A DNA stretch of 64,000 nt from Wuchereria bancrofti (lineage: Eukaryota; Nematoda; Chromadorea; Rhabditida; Onchocercidae). Position 1 is the stretch's first letter; the number at the start of each line of letters is the position of its first letter. The notes under the pieces were generated by a model, which saw only the letters and a list, made by a program, of their open reading frames with translations, searched no databases and was not told the DNA's origin. Positions 1 through 17,325 of the stretch are shown one piece after another. The stretch covers positions 1,780,194-1,844,193 of the forward strand of contig SSBO01000012.1 of assembly GCA_005281725.1 (NCBI GenBank). The letters are read 5' to 3'. The position numbers and the translations under genes are program-made.

Positions 1-802
1 ATTACAGTAAATGTTAGTAACAATTATTAAATATCTATTTGAAAATGTTTTCCCGTAAACTGTGCTCTTTTTTCTTATTTAATTCAGTTAATTACTATGT
101 TGTAATTATATTTAATGGTAATGGATGAAAGTTATAGTAATTCGTTGCATGCATTTTTCTCAGTGAAAGCATGTTATAAGAAGCATGTCTTTTTTTTTTT
201 TATTTTTCTTATTTTTTTTATTTTGCAAAAGAAAGATTTAGCTTTTCGAAATGTATTATTTGAAAAATATGATTTTCATATGAAACATACTTTATTATTA
301 GACGAAATTTATTTTTCCTGATGATATTATGTTAATAGTATGAATTTTTATAATTTTTAGTAATTATCTTTTTGATACTGTTTGCTACTTTTCTATAGAT
401 TATTCTGTTCATTTATGAGTTAGTAATGGTTTTGGTGTTTTATTGGTTGTTAATTCTGATCATAATTTTCTCTTCAGACTTATTTTGGATTTTTTTTTTT
501 TCTTTCTTTGAATATTTTCTGCAATAGGGTGTTTTCGTTTGCTCAAATGGTATTACTATAGTTTGCATGTTACTCTGTTGAGCATGCTTTATATATGATC
601 CGAGAATGAGGATGAAATAAAACTTTCTTGTGCATAATCATTTCAGCCAGAAATTCCATTCAGCAAATCCGGATTATTGTGATGTTCATTGTTCTGCAAA
701 TAGCATGGCTGCTGCATTTTTTAATGGCACTGTGATATTAATAAATTATCTGTGTGAGTTTGTTGAAAGTTTACAAATTTGCATGTGTTTGCATGTTTGC
801 AG
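1..802 (+). other. Intronic sequence of the ABCC gene
   Basis: AT-rich sequence upstream of the first visible ABCC exon, ending at the acceptor GTTTGCAG before position 803. Short open frames here are not continuous with the transporter frame. Nothing else is recognised. Confidence 0.7.
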
Positions 803-5223
<4,421 letters not shown>

Positions 5224-7755
5224 AATATTCTGTTCCACTTTATATTTCAAAATGCTAGATCTCTGGCTAAACTAAGTTTGTTAGTTATGCGATAAGCTAC
5301 TTTATCTGGTTTACTTACCACTTATTTACTATGCTAAAATGAATCAAAACAATTCTTAGTGATTAAATTTATTATCTAAAAAAACTGAAAGCTTGTACAA
5401 TGTTTGAGGAAATTAACGATTAGATTCTTTTGAATGATAAGATGATCTTCTAATATAGCCATCATTTCAATTTCTGTTCAATAAAGTATGTTTGATGTTT
5501 CTTTTGCTTATTCATAAATCAGTTTTTCCATCGTTGAACACAGTGTTCTGTACGATATAACTGGTGATTTGTTTCTTCTTTTACTTGTCAATTACATTTG
5601 ATGTAATCTTCCATGCAAAAGCAATTTTTTTTTGAAATGCTTACCAAGAAAAAATATTTCTGTTATTCAAGTTGCACCTATAGCAAGTAGATATGTTCAT
5701 AGTTGTTTATAGTCGTTATGTTGTAGAGTTTTGGACTAATTTCTAAAGTATGGGAATTTTGGAAAAGAGGGGATTGTCGGAGTAAGGGAAAGAGCTTGAC
5801 CCGAAAGATAACAGATTTTTAGACATATGAAGAGTGAAATTTGCGGAGAAGTGTCTAGAAAGCGGCTTGTGCGAGAGTTACAGTTTCCGGATTGATTTAT
5901 GAAAATTAGTTATCCCTAATACAAGTTAAATTCTTGAGATACCTCAATATATTATCCTTAGATTAGTTTCATACGAGAAATAATCTACAAGAGATGAAAA
6001 TCATTACCGAATTATTGCAATGAATAAATGGATGGGTACGATAATGCTTATATCATAAAGAAGAACAGGTGGTCGAGTATAGTACTTACGAGTAGATGCG
6101 AACTTCCGGATTACATACGATTGGTCATTATCGTTTGAATATTCTTCCATCTTACAAATTACACTGTATCGTCTTTCCAAAAATTTGATTTGTTCATCTT
6201 GTTTTCGAGACTGTCAACATGCGAAAATTTTGTCAATGTGATCGTAATCATAATCACAGGTATACATGATTTATCACGAGCGCATCTAAAATTTAATGTA
6301 ATTGTATCATTTGTGATATTCTCATTAGCTATCCTCATTGTAATAAAGGTATACATTCAAAGTTAGGTTGTTCTATGATAGTAAATAATTAGAATTACAA
6401 CTATTTATTTGTTAATGAGCTGAAATATATATGTGACGTTGAAACATTTTAAAAATAATTAATAAATTCAATCTTTGTAACATACTTCATTAATTTGCAA
6501 TATACACTCTTCAATGATTGAATAATGAGCAGATTCATAATTAGAAATGTTAATGTTTTTGTAAAATTTATTTATAAAACAAAATAAAATAATATTTGAT
6601 TGTAAGAAATGAAAGAATATACTATGAAGTGTGACAAAAGAATGGAATGGCATAAAGCAAATACTGTGAATGTTATCAATGCGAGAAGACAAATTTTACT
6701 GATTTCTAGTGATAATTTGCTGCTCTAAAAAGATTATTAATATGAGAAAAAAAAGCAAGCATTTTGCATTGATAACGATCAAAATATGTTGAGGACAATT
6801 CGAACACATCGAACTTGTTGCACGATTGTTTGTTATTTTTAATGATAGATTATTGTAATGATTTTTGAGCTTCTTGAAAACTTCTAATTTATATAATGCA
6901 TTTGTCTAAAGATCTTATTTCCTATCTCTATCTCTCTATCTATACTAAAAAAAAAAATATCATTTTGAAATAGTTTAGTATGTTGAAAATTAAATTCTTA
7001 ATAAATTATATGATACATGTTATTGATTTGTTTCATCTCATTTGAACATTTATATGTAATAATTTCATAATTAATTTAATAATGATTTTTTTTCGAAAAA
7101 AAAAAGTAACCGTGTTAGTTTAAAAATTGAAATAGTAAATGACCAAATAAGGAATTGTAACTATCATTAAAGTAATATTATACATAGTAAATTGAGTAGT
7201 CATTTTCGAAAAGAAATTAGAAGAGAGGAATTAAACGAAATGCGTTGTGCGCAAAAATATTTACGCCTATTTTCTCCACCAATTCTATCAAATACCGATT
7301 AACTGTTTTGGATTTACTATGTCAAACTTATGAATTTATATTATTCTATGAAAATTTCAAGTTATAAAAAGAGATTGAAAACCTTTATTAGGAATTTTAA
7401 AATTTTTATTTAACTAAAGTATTAAAATTATTTCAAAAAAAAAAAAAAAAAACTTCTTTCATCAGGAAATAAGCGATTTCATAATCAAGGAATAATAGCA
7501 TTTATATTTGAAGCGAAGTCATTATTACTTCATTTTAATTAATTTCAATTAACTAATTTCGATAATTATAATATTTGACGAAATTGCTGCATCTATGAAA
7601 AATATTTATTCTTGTGCAAACTCAATAATTTAACACTGAAGCATTAACTTTTTCAGAATCATTAATTATATCACAACTCCCGAAAAAATCGAAAGGACCG
7701 ACAATTGATTCGTTTAAAAATTTGAAAAGAGATAAAATTTTAAATTTTGCTACTT
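5224..7755. other. Intergenic region, 3' flank of ABCC and 5' flank of the beta-lactamase-like gene
   Basis: About 2.5 kb of AT-rich sequence. It holds an AATAAA 257 nt after the ABCC stop and an A-run near 7434-7452. No coding exon, tRNA or repeat family is recognised. Confidence 0.6.
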
Positions 7756-10664
7756 ATGGAGCAAAGTTGCTTTTCAACAGGAAGATTTAAATTAACATGG
7801 ATAATAATGATATTAGCATATTTTATCATTTCCACAATTTTACAATGGTATTTTATCCTACAATATCAATTATCAACACCTCCAAAAGGTTTTTATCATA
7901 GCCAATTTAAGGCTGTTGCTAAAGTTTTCAGGTATATTTTAACTAAAATTTTCTTTTCTTTTCTTTGATCGAATTTATTTTATATACTTTCATTAATGAA
8001 TCTTATTCATACACTATTCATATTTCTAACTATTTAATTTTGCAAAGAATAAAGAAACAATTGAAATTTGGAAAGTAAATGAATAAAGGAAGAAAATAAA
8101 ATGATTGAAATTTGAAAGTGAGTTTATATATCAATAGAAATAACATTTATATTATGTTTTAGACAGAATTTTGAAATGGGTTTGGAAAGAGAAGGTGCTC
8201 ATTTAACAGTTATTCAAAATGGAAAAGTTATCATAAATTTATGGAATGGTTATTCAGATTCTGAATCACTTCGTGAATGGAATCGCAATACGAAAACAGT
8301 TTTATTTTCTACCACAAAAGTAAGTTTCAGTATTAATTAAAGTGATTGTAAATTTTGGAAAATCCAATTCTTTTAAATGTAAATTTCATTTGTTTCAATA
8401 ATTATCAGGTATGATTTTATTATTTTATAACATTACTGAAGAAATCAATTTAATATGTTTCAGTTCGATTTTTTTTTTTTTTTCATCACTTCAATAACCA
8501 AATCTCATTTCTATTTATTATTATATTATTGAAATTTTTTGCTGAACTGAAGAAATTTGTTCAAATTTAAACTAATAATTGAATTTAAAATGTTATGTAA
8601 TTTGAAAATATGCTAATTTGAAAAAAAAATAGGAATAATTTTGCTGATCGTTGAAATTTTCTTATACTTTAGGAAATTTTTAACTTACAGGCAATTGCAG
8701 CACTTTGCCTAGCAATGCAAATTGATCGAGGTCGTCTATCATATGATGATCTGGTAGTGAAATATTGGCCAGAATATGGACAATGCGGGAAGCACATGAC
8801 TACAATTGAAGATATTTTAACTCATAAAGTTATCATTTACAATGAAACAGATTTCAAAAAAAAAAAAAACCGTAGAATTTTTGAAACAAAAAAAAAAAAG
8901 GAACGATCAAATTTAAAAAAAATTTTAAGTTTAACACTTTTATATGCTTGATTTTTAAAGTATTTTTTTATTTGTATGATATATTTTTAACTTTTCAAAT
9001 GTATTAAAAATTTGTATAGGCTGGTATTCCATATCTTGATAATATTACAATGGAAGATGTGGCAAATGAAAATGGAATTATGAAAATAATGGAGCAAGCT
9101 AAGCCTCTTTGGAAGCCTGGAACTGCTACTGGGCAAGTTATTTTTTATATTGTCAAAATATTTTATTAAACACTTCTTTAAACTGTCTTTTTTTTCCTTT
9201 TTTTTTTATTTTTTAATGAATAAGATTTTGTTGCAAAATTATTATTACTTTGTTTTGTGCTAATTTCAAAATATTTTTTTTAGATATCATGCTGTGACAT
9301 TTGGTTGGTTGATTGATGGTATTTTTCGTAAAGTGGATGAAAAAGGACGTAATATTAAAACATTTCTACAAGAAGAAATAGCTGATAAATATGGCAATCT
9401 TTTCATTGAAATCAAATTTCACATTTTAATTTAATATTATGATTTTTGTACATTTAGAATTTGGTAAGATGAAAAAATTCTAAGGTATTGATATTACGAT
9501 TGGTTTGTCAAAGCGGGAATTCAAGAGTTTAGCTCGAGTAACACAACCTGGATTACTTGAATATGCTCGAGATGTGTTATTTGATCTACGAGTTATTATT
9601 ATGCTTGCAATGATGTATGCACAACCATCAGATTCTTTGGCAGCAAGAATTCGAATTCATCCATCATGGCTTCCATTGAATTTTGTAAGAATTTATTCTC
9701 ATGAATGTATATATAACTTTTTCAACTTCCCTAAGTGATTTGATAATATTTTATGATTTTTAAATTTATTACCAATACATTAATTGCTTGTGTTCAATAT
9801 GACAATACTAAATAACATCTAAAACTACTGGGTTTTTTTTTTCTTTTTTGAAGATTTTCCATATTTTTTTCAGTTCAAAATGTTTCCCTCTTTCGTAATT
9901 CTTTTAAATCAAAATATTGCAATTCTCTAGGATACGGTAGCATTGAATGATCCAAATATTGTTGAACTAAATATGGCAGCAATAGGAGGTGTTAGTGATG
10001 CTTACAATTTGGCAAAGTTATTTTCATTGGCAATTGATGGAACACTTTTAAGTAATCAAACACTCGCACAAATAATTCGACCAACTATTACTAACTGGCA
10101 TTTGGAACAGGTTTTCCTATATCCATTTGTTAAAGGTCGAGGATTCTTTTTCGAAAAACATCCGGTTAACAGGGTAAGTATAACTATATTTAGGTAAAGA
10201 GCATGAACTGTTTGCAGTATAACTATGTCATAAGATACGTTGAAAACGTATAAATCATTAGTTAGGAAAGAAAATTGTATTGCAATAGTAAGAATTTCCC
10301 TATGGTTACAGTTTTCGTTATGGATTATAAAGATATGACTTTCTAAATTTTAATTTCATTGATAATGACGAATTCTTACAGATCGTAGATTCAGATAACT
10401 TTCAATACTTTCTAATTTTCATAATTCATGACAAAGTTCAAATGAAGGCTAGATTTAATATCAAATATATTGATGTTATGAATCAATGCTATCTTGTAGA
10501 ACACGTACTTGTTTGGACATCCAGGATACGGTTGCCAAATACTGAATATCGATTTTGACAATAAGCTTGTCATCGCTTACGTATCAAATGGTCTAAAAAC
10601 AGGGAGCGGTAAAATGTGTAGGACATATCAGTCAATACTTCGATCTCTCTATCGATCATTATGA
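7756..10664 (+). CDS. Membrane-anchored beta-lactamase-domain protein (LACT/LACTB-like, serine hydrolase fold)
   Basis: Eight exons: 7756-7931, 8163-8319, 8691-8828, 9020-9132, 9284-9393, 9485-9684, 9931-10173, 10500-10664; 433 residues. Residues ~13-33 form one hydrophobic helix (signal anchor), then a class C beta-lactamase/DD-peptidase (S12) fold: catalytic Ser-x-x-Lys as FSTTK (~Ser108/Lys111), a PGTATGYHAV segment with the usual second-motif Tyr (~196), and C-terminal HPGYG corresponding to the third motif. Nematodes carry several such LACT proteins and mammals have LACTB; substrates are mostly unknown, and bacterial-type antibiotic hydrolysis should not be assumed. The start is the ATG at 7756; the codon nine bases upstream is TTG. 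The introns after 9132 and 9393 only keep frame with GC donors (GG|gcaagt and TATG|gcaatc). Codon and base use resemble the neighbours, so no recent transfer is indicated. Confidence 0.88.
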
Positions 10665-11199
10665 ACAGTAACATTTCTGTACATATTTGTAGCTTTTAAA
10701 ATTTAATTCAACAATACACAAATGAATTTTTTGTGACTATCAGTCTTTGATATGAATACTTTCAACCTCTGGTAAGAATCTTCTTTAAATTTGATTTTTA
10801 TGGAACTGGTTGTTTTTTTTTTTTTTTTTTGCAGTAAAATATTGTTGTTTAGACTTTGCAGCAGTTTGCATAGGGTAATATAATAGTTAAACGCGATTAC
10901 AAAGAAACAATTTTTTTACGGCAAGGTGTTCATTGAAACTACTGCTCGTTTTTAACAAGATACGAAACAAAGTTTATCTGCAATTTTATGTGCACCATCA
11001 TTCATCAAACTGTTTTAAATTAGCTCAAAACGAAATTCATACCCTCACCAAATTAATTCAATCATATAAGACTTGTCTCAACAACATTTTAGCTATTTGA
11101 CATTGCTGAGGAAGTATAAATTCCAATTTATAGAAATTAATATCAGCATAATTGGCCTATAGACAAATACTCACTTTATTAAAATCTGTACAACATGAC
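10665..11199. other. Convergent intergenic region
   Basis: About 530 bases between the + strand beta-lactamase-like gene and the - strand RABL3. TTTATT at 11175-11180 reads as AATAAA on the minus strand, 20 nt after the RABL3 stop, and is its likely polyadenylation signal. A T-run lies near 10811-10832. Confidence 0.6.
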
Positions 11200-12836
11200 C
11201 TAAGTAATAATGGTCCTACGTCGTTTATCTCCAGCTCCAGGCACTTTTTTACGCTCAACAACTGAATCAAAAAATTTTGATAAGATAACTCGATTCGTGG
11301 AGCCAGGTGAAATTGGACGCTGACAATTTAAAAAGATTCGATCATATGCTGTCTGCAAATAAAAATTGATTAAAACTGGCCAAAATTCCTCGAAAACTAC
11401 ATCTAGATAATCAAAATACCAAAAGAAACTACAGAATTCACGATTTGAAAATTTTTGCATTATGGTTTGTGAGCAATATCAAAGACAAACCTGCTTAGCT
11501 CGTTCAGGTGCTAAATCAGATTTACAGCCAACAATCAACGTCGGCATCGCGATACTTTCAATATCGCTTAACAAAAATCGTGAACTCGATGGAGATGTGA
11601 ACGATGAGATCACAGAAGGTAACGATGATTCGCCACGAAGTAATGCAACCCACTGCGAAAGATTTGACTCACTTTTCTTATTGCTCAAATCGTGTACTAA
11701 TATCGCACCTGTAGCTCCTAAAGCAGCAAATAATTTGTTCTTTTCTGCATGCTATTCTCTTTATCGACGTCAGAACTATACCAAAAGAAATCCAGCCAAT
11801 CAATACAGTTCTCAAGTGGGAATCGAAAAGTAGTAAACAATTTGTAAATGAATTATCTACTGAACATGATTTATCCCATTCACTAGGTTTCCATATCAAA
11901 AACAAAAGCAAAAACAAGGAGAAATTAAGATCTTGAAGACAACATTTTTGAGATAAACTCCGACTCCATAGAGAAATATGAATTCTTTAAACAACGAACC
12001 TTCGAAGAAATTAACAGATGCTTTTTGATGAACTGTGGAACCGCCGATATCCCAGAGTTCAATAAGTTCCGTTTGTTCGTCAGTACTTCCAGCACGATAT
12101 TGGTGAGCGATTACGGAAACAGCACAACCAACCGTACTACTAGGAATTATATCATGCCTGAAAACAAGTAAATACCGCCGTTTTATTTTATTGTTTTGAA
12201 ATACAAAATAAAACATTTTTGTGCTTATGACATTACAGGTTACCAACTTATTTCAAAGGAATAAAAGGTTATGTTTACTAAATCTCTTCAATTCTCATCC
12301 TTATTTCTGAACGTTTGTCAATGTAAAAACGATTGTAAAAATAATGAGGGGATGTTTCGCCTGATCTCCGTTTTGAAGATACAGTGCATCACTGATGATT
12401 CAATAATATCTGACTGAATCATCCTTCTACAAACTGAGCGCAAGAAACTATATTTACTGTTCTTTTTCCTTTTTCTACATTTCATAATCTCTATTTTTAG
12501 TTCTGGATAAAGACGTGAGTATAAGTGTCACAATTTGAGCTATGTAAAAAAACTGTCGATTCTAAACGTCACAAGAGAAAAGTTTCATGCATATTTGTTT
12601 TTAATAAATTATTCGATTCGCAGACTTTATAACGCGGTATGTTGCTGCAATGAAAAACACAAGAAAATAAATAAATATGCACGTCACCTGATCAGGTCAC
12701 TCTACTTGCATTAAAAAAGTTGATGAAATGATAATAACCTGTTGCAAACGGCGTTGACAAATGAACTTTTTCCGACACCACTACTTCCAAGAACGACGAC
12801 CTTATGCGAGTTCATTCCCGACTGACCTCCAGACAT
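11200..12836 (-). CDS. RABL3: RABL3, Rab-like small GTPase
   Basis: Atypical Rab-family GTPase; vertebrate RABL3 is a homodimeric, non-prenylated GTPase linked to prenylation-chaperone function and Ras trafficking. Exons (minus): 12836-12739, 12157-12000, 11744-11491, 11352-11200; about 220 residues, close to human RABL3 (236). Visible motifs: P-loop GSSGVGKSS, switch/beta segment TVGCAVSV, WDIGG for the G3 box (no catalytic Gln, as in RABL3), ILVHDLSNKKS, and VGCKSD as a degenerate NKxD. There is no C-terminal prenylation cysteine. Exon 3 could instead start in phase at 11708 (12 residues shorter); the longer form is preferred because GATGAILVHD aligns with the Rab beta-4 strand. Two Met codons are possible, 12836 and 12815; the second matches the human start better. 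The first ~25 nt overlap the end of DPH4. Confidence 0.88.
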
Positions 12837-13450
12837 AACGAACAATTTGGACATTCAAAATATGCAGAATTAACAATACGATCAATATCTGTCTTCTCAA
12901 GAATATATCCACCACCGCAACTGAAATATACCTGTGTGAATCATGATATACGGCATTGAAATTTATATGATAAAATAGTTTGTGAAATTTCTGAACGTAT
13001 CTGCCGCTAATTTCAATCATGCCAGAAAAACCACTCAAAATGGTTACCTGCAAAACTCCTCAATCCGCTCAACAGTATTATCGATAACAATCTGCTGTCC
13101 AATAATACCTTGATCTTCACGTAGCAACTGTTCTCTCAACCAAATATTATAATCTCGACGCGTGTTCTCGTTCCTGTATCAGAACAAATTATTCACAGGC
13201 TATAAACATCATTCATGGAATAAGGAAGACTGCGCAAAAAGAATTATTACGCAAACGTTCACACTTAATGAAATTTAATAAATTGTAATACCAACTTCAA
13301 GACAGACCAAGCCTTTGTCACCAGAAATAACGCCAAGCTGGAACCACCCTTATCCGGATGATTGGTGCGCAGCTTACAAAAATAAGCTTCCTTAAGTTCA
13401 CTGTAAGAAGCTTCTGATGAACAACCTAACACATCGTAGCAATTTCTCAT
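12812..13450 (-). CDS. DPH4: DPH4 (DNAJC24-like): J-domain plus CSL zinc finger, diphthamide biosynthesis
   Basis: Small J-domain protein of the diphthamide pathway, which modifies a His of translation elongation factor 2; its zinc finger delivers iron/electrons and its J-domain stimulates Hsp70 ATPase. Exons (minus): 13450-13296, 13173-13048, 12920-12812; 129 residues. The J-domain begins NCYDVLGCSSEASYSELKEA and has the essential HPD in NHPDKGG, followed by AWSVLKNENTRRDYN. The C-terminal CSL zinc finger reads FCSCGGGY...FECPNCSL, with all four zinc cysteines (CxC and CxxC). The family identification rests on this J plus CSL combination and on alignment with human DNAJC24 (149 residues). 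The stop codon at 12814-12812 lies inside the start of RABL3, so the two genes share sequence on the same strand. Confidence 0.93.
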
Positions 13451-14298
13451 AATGATTCCTGAACATTCCTGTTATTCCTCCTGCAAACATCACTTTAGTT
13501 TATGAAATATTTGTGCCAAGTATCGATTAATCGCAGTATGAATTTGTTTGTCGTCTATCATGAGAACAGGCAAAAGCAACCACACATCGAACACATTCTA
13601 ACTCAGGGATAATTTCAAGATTATGCAAATTCAAAGTAATCTAAAGAAAACATGAATGTATGCATCAACAACTTGTAGCTGTACAACTTATCGCTCACTA
13701 CAAAATATTTATTAGCAAAGGAAAAGTGTAACTTAAAGAATAGAGGATTAAAATGCAATAAAAGAAATAATACAGAGAGAATTTTACGTATAATCTATAC
13801 ATTAACGAAAACATTTGTAAATAAAGGCACCTTTGACCCCGTTATTCTGGGAACAAATTACCACACATCTGTACAATGTTCTTAGAGAAATGATGAAAAA
13901 ATGTTAATGTCAATATCTATCACACTCTTAAATCTTTAAGATAACGGCATTGGATCCTACTTCGCATGAAATGCAGAATCACGAGATCAAATAAAAGATG
14001 GTACGGAAAGAAGTATAACATAAATACATATTGACATGCTACATAGTTCAAATACATCACATTCCAAATTAAATAGTTCATATTTCCAATTTAAAACGTA
14101 CATATTAAAAAGTTACAACAATCTTTTCAATCAAAAATCAAAAGCTTAACTGTAGTCAAAGAAGAAATGGAAAACACAAAAGAAATTCCTAAAAGGAAAA
14201 TGACAAATTTTAATCTGTTTTAAGTCTCCATAGTATATTTCAATTACAACGGAACTCCTTTAAGAATAACTTCGAGAAACACAAAAGAGAACCACGTA
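13451..14298 (-). other. Intergenic stretch between TMEM185 and DPH4
   Basis: About 850 bases without a recognisable exon. Both flanking genes run on the minus strand; the stretch should hold the TMEM185 3' UTR and the DPH4 promoter or trans-splice acceptor. No specific motif is claimed. Confidence 0.5.
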
Positions 14299-16325
14299 CT
14301 AATCAGGACTTTCGATTGAACGAAATGGTATAACTGGACGTAATGGAAATTTAATTGAACGATCCGACTGCAAGCTCTGTTTTTCGAAGTCTTCCGTTAT
14401 ATGCTGATGTTCGGACGATGAACGAAACTTGTAGCTGACATTTGCATACTGTTTCAAGCATGGACAAGCTTCGAGCAGAAATGAGCAAAATGGTGCACGC
14501 ATCGCAAACCACCATGGATTACCCCCACGCGCACCAAATGACATTAAAATCAAACAAAATAGTGCCAAATTTAATGGAGCACAAACAATAATGAAAGCAA
14601 TTTGGCTGACTGGTTCATCGTCTGACCACGATATTGCGTCCAACTTACCTGGAATTAAAAACAAAATTGGTAACATCCAAAGCTTATTTGCATGTCAGTT
14701 TTTAATTTCGTTCCAAATAAATACACCGAGTGTTTTCGTATGCTCTAAATGAAATCAATACTTCAACAAAACAAAGAAAGCGAACCTTCATCATTCCAAG
14801 ACTTTACTAAAACCCAATTTAAGGAAAAACTTAAGTGCGATATACAAACCAGTTAGAAGCAAAAGAAATACAAGAATCGGTATCACAAGCAAAGTATGAC
14901 AGAGAGCGGAGTATAAATGCTGTCTTCTCTGGGAAGCTAGCATATGAACTGATCGTGCTAACACAACTGCCAGAACAAATGCATAAAGCACCTGTAATAT
15001 GTCTACTGATCTCACTTGAACTTTTAAATAACTGCAATAATTATTACAAAGAACAAATAAAGTTAGTGACATTCAAATCTGAACAGCATTTTTGCAAAAT
15101 TTATTTCAGCAAAATTATATAAGTAACGATCGATGAACGAATCGGCATTCGCTCAGCGAAAGTATAAAGCAATGAAATAAACTTACTCCGACGACACTTA
15201 AGGATAGGACCACCCACAACGGAATGAAAACGATTGTCCAATGCCAATCCAATATACCATCCAGTTTGAAAGCAACAAAAACAAATTGCACAATATTGAT
15301 GGAAAAGAACAGTTCCAACTACAATCACTAATTATGAATTATACTGATTGCAAAAAATCCACTATATTTCCAAGCTTGTGAAAAGCAACCACATACTTTT
15401 AAATTCTGCAGAGCAAACAACAACCTCAAATGATTTATCGTTTCTGATTGCCCATATAGCAACAACAACAGAGAGTAAGCTTAGAGCGAAGATGGGGACA
15501 AAAACGAGCAACCAAGGTAATTCATCCACTGTTGCATTTGCTTGCAATTTATGACAGCATAATACCTCAAACAATATCAGTAATCCATGCTCTCCGGTAC
15601 ATAGTATCATTCCGTAAAAATCCGAACGAAGTGAGCTCTCCGTCCTATAAGACTTTAGACTTACATTTTTAGAATTTTAATTAATCCATAAAAGTACCAA
15701 ATTTACTATAAAAATTGTTTTACGGCATGCAGTAGAAAAATAAATCAGTTATGCAGAATAAAATGCTACATTGTCAGTTGACTTTTAATCCAAAAACAAG
15801 AAAAGAGAATGATGAATATGAAATATGAGCAACTTACAAAGATGGGGGGGATATAACGAAGGATATTGCTGCAACAATAGCTCCAAGAAAAACTATGAAT
15901 TCACAAATCCACAATGGTAAAAAAACAAGCGCGTAATTAAGCTCGATAGTACCATCAAAACGCAATGGAAGAAGTATAAAGAAACATAACAAACAACTGT
16001 ACAGGACGAATTTCCTATAAGACTTAATAGTTTAGTACTTATAATTGGAATTTAATCAAAACAGCTGTATTTCTCTAAATCCACACCGAAATGCTTGATG
16101 ACTGCAAAGAGTGTTTGAATAACCGATAATTGAAATAAAAATAAAACCTAAGTAAAACCTTTGGGAGAAAAAAAACTGCTAACACAATTATGTAAAAAGT
16201 GTGGAGAACCAAATAATTATTTTCTAAAAATTAGTTATATAGGTAATTGCCAAAAAGAAAACTTACGGAGCATTAAAGTCCCGAAAAAAACTGCGAAGAC
16301 TAAGTTCCATCTTTAATTGTTCCAT
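14299..16325 (-). CDS. TMEM185: TMEM185-family multi-pass membrane protein
   Basis: Polytopic membrane protein of the TMEM185A/B (FAM11) family, conserved in animals but of poorly known function. Exons (minus): 16325-16267, 16014-15838, 15644-15425, 15318-15187, 14991-14850, 14648-14299; 359 residues against ~350 in human. Recognised blocks in family order: SFFRDFNAPKFVLYSCLLCF, LLPLRFDGTIELNYALVF, ELPWLLVFVPIFALSLLSV, INIVQFVFVAFKLDG, a Ser-Gln-Arg-Arg loop, and the diagnostic RGGNPWWFAMRAPFCSFLLE followed by YANVSY. At least seven hydrophobic segments are visible. The last exon ends in a polar tail. The 5' end faces hst-1 (+), so the 1 kb between them is a divergent promoter region. Confidence 0.93.
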
Positions 16326-17325
16326 TGAATGTCTTGATGATGCAGGCTGCACAACGGAAACGATATGTCACACATTAAATTGATTATATCTATGTCAATT
16401 GTCATCTTTCTTACCAAAATAGGATCCAAAATTGCTGTAGAAAAATAAAAATAATTTAGCTAAAAATAAGAAAAAGTGTGAGATATATCGATATGTACCT
16501 CCACTGCTGAATAACGATGATACTTTCAACAGATCAAATATATGAGACGAAAGTTCCTATCTGATTTGACCGATATTAACAACAACCGCAAATACAGTTG
16601 CTGATTAAGGTATGTACGTTTTTATCTAATAAGTGACTAATTAAGACAAACAACGAATGTTTGTCAGGTGGGTAAAATAAGAAGCTGGAAAATAGGGCAA
16701 TAAACAAAGAGCAGTATAAATCTGTAATATGATCGTAGATCGTAGGATTAAATAAAGGAGAATGAAGATTTTGAAAATATAACATATATAGCATATTATG
16801 ACGGACGTATAACAGACTGTTATTCGCATTATTTACTCAATAAAAACCCCTAAACCTCGGGATTCTCCTTCGTAACCTCAAAACATTGCATAAATATTGC
16901 TAATATGTTACATCAATAAAATATATTCAAAATTCCTGAATTTCTGAAATCTTAAATAGTGATAAAATCATATGTCTTCTAAATAAATAATTACCTAAAT
17001 ATATGAGGAAAATAGATTCCCGACAAATTTAAGAAACAATGAACCTTTACATATTGTGACGTAATTGACGTATAAACAGCACGGTAAGAATTCACGGCAC
17101 GGGCAAATTGTGAAACATAACAGGAAACATAATGAGATTCGGGTTTTGTGTGGTATTATTTCACTGAGCTTTCTCTATCGATGTGTTCGTGGGAGAAACG
17201 TCAGATTCCGTCTAAATTTGTACCGTGTTAATCTTTTTTAATTTAGAATGACTGTTTTAGGTGATGCAAGTCTTCCCTGCAACATATAACAGTTGACATG
17301 GGTTGAGGAAAGGTAAATTTGGGAA
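16326..17325. promoter_or_regulatory. Divergent intergenic region between TMEM185 (-) and hst-1 (+)
   Basis: One kilobase between two divergently transcribed start codons, expected to hold both promoters and 5' leaders. No specific transcription factor site or trans-splice acceptor could be assigned with confidence. Confidence 0.45.

Noticed and set aside
7756..10664. Recent bacterial transfer of the beta-lactamase-like gene
   Set aside because: It has many introns, host-like composition and a nematode LACT-like layout, so it is an old animal gene family member.
11462..11833. 123-codon + strand frame
   Set aside because: It is antisense to RABL3 exon 3, which has a clear GTPase match; shadow frame.
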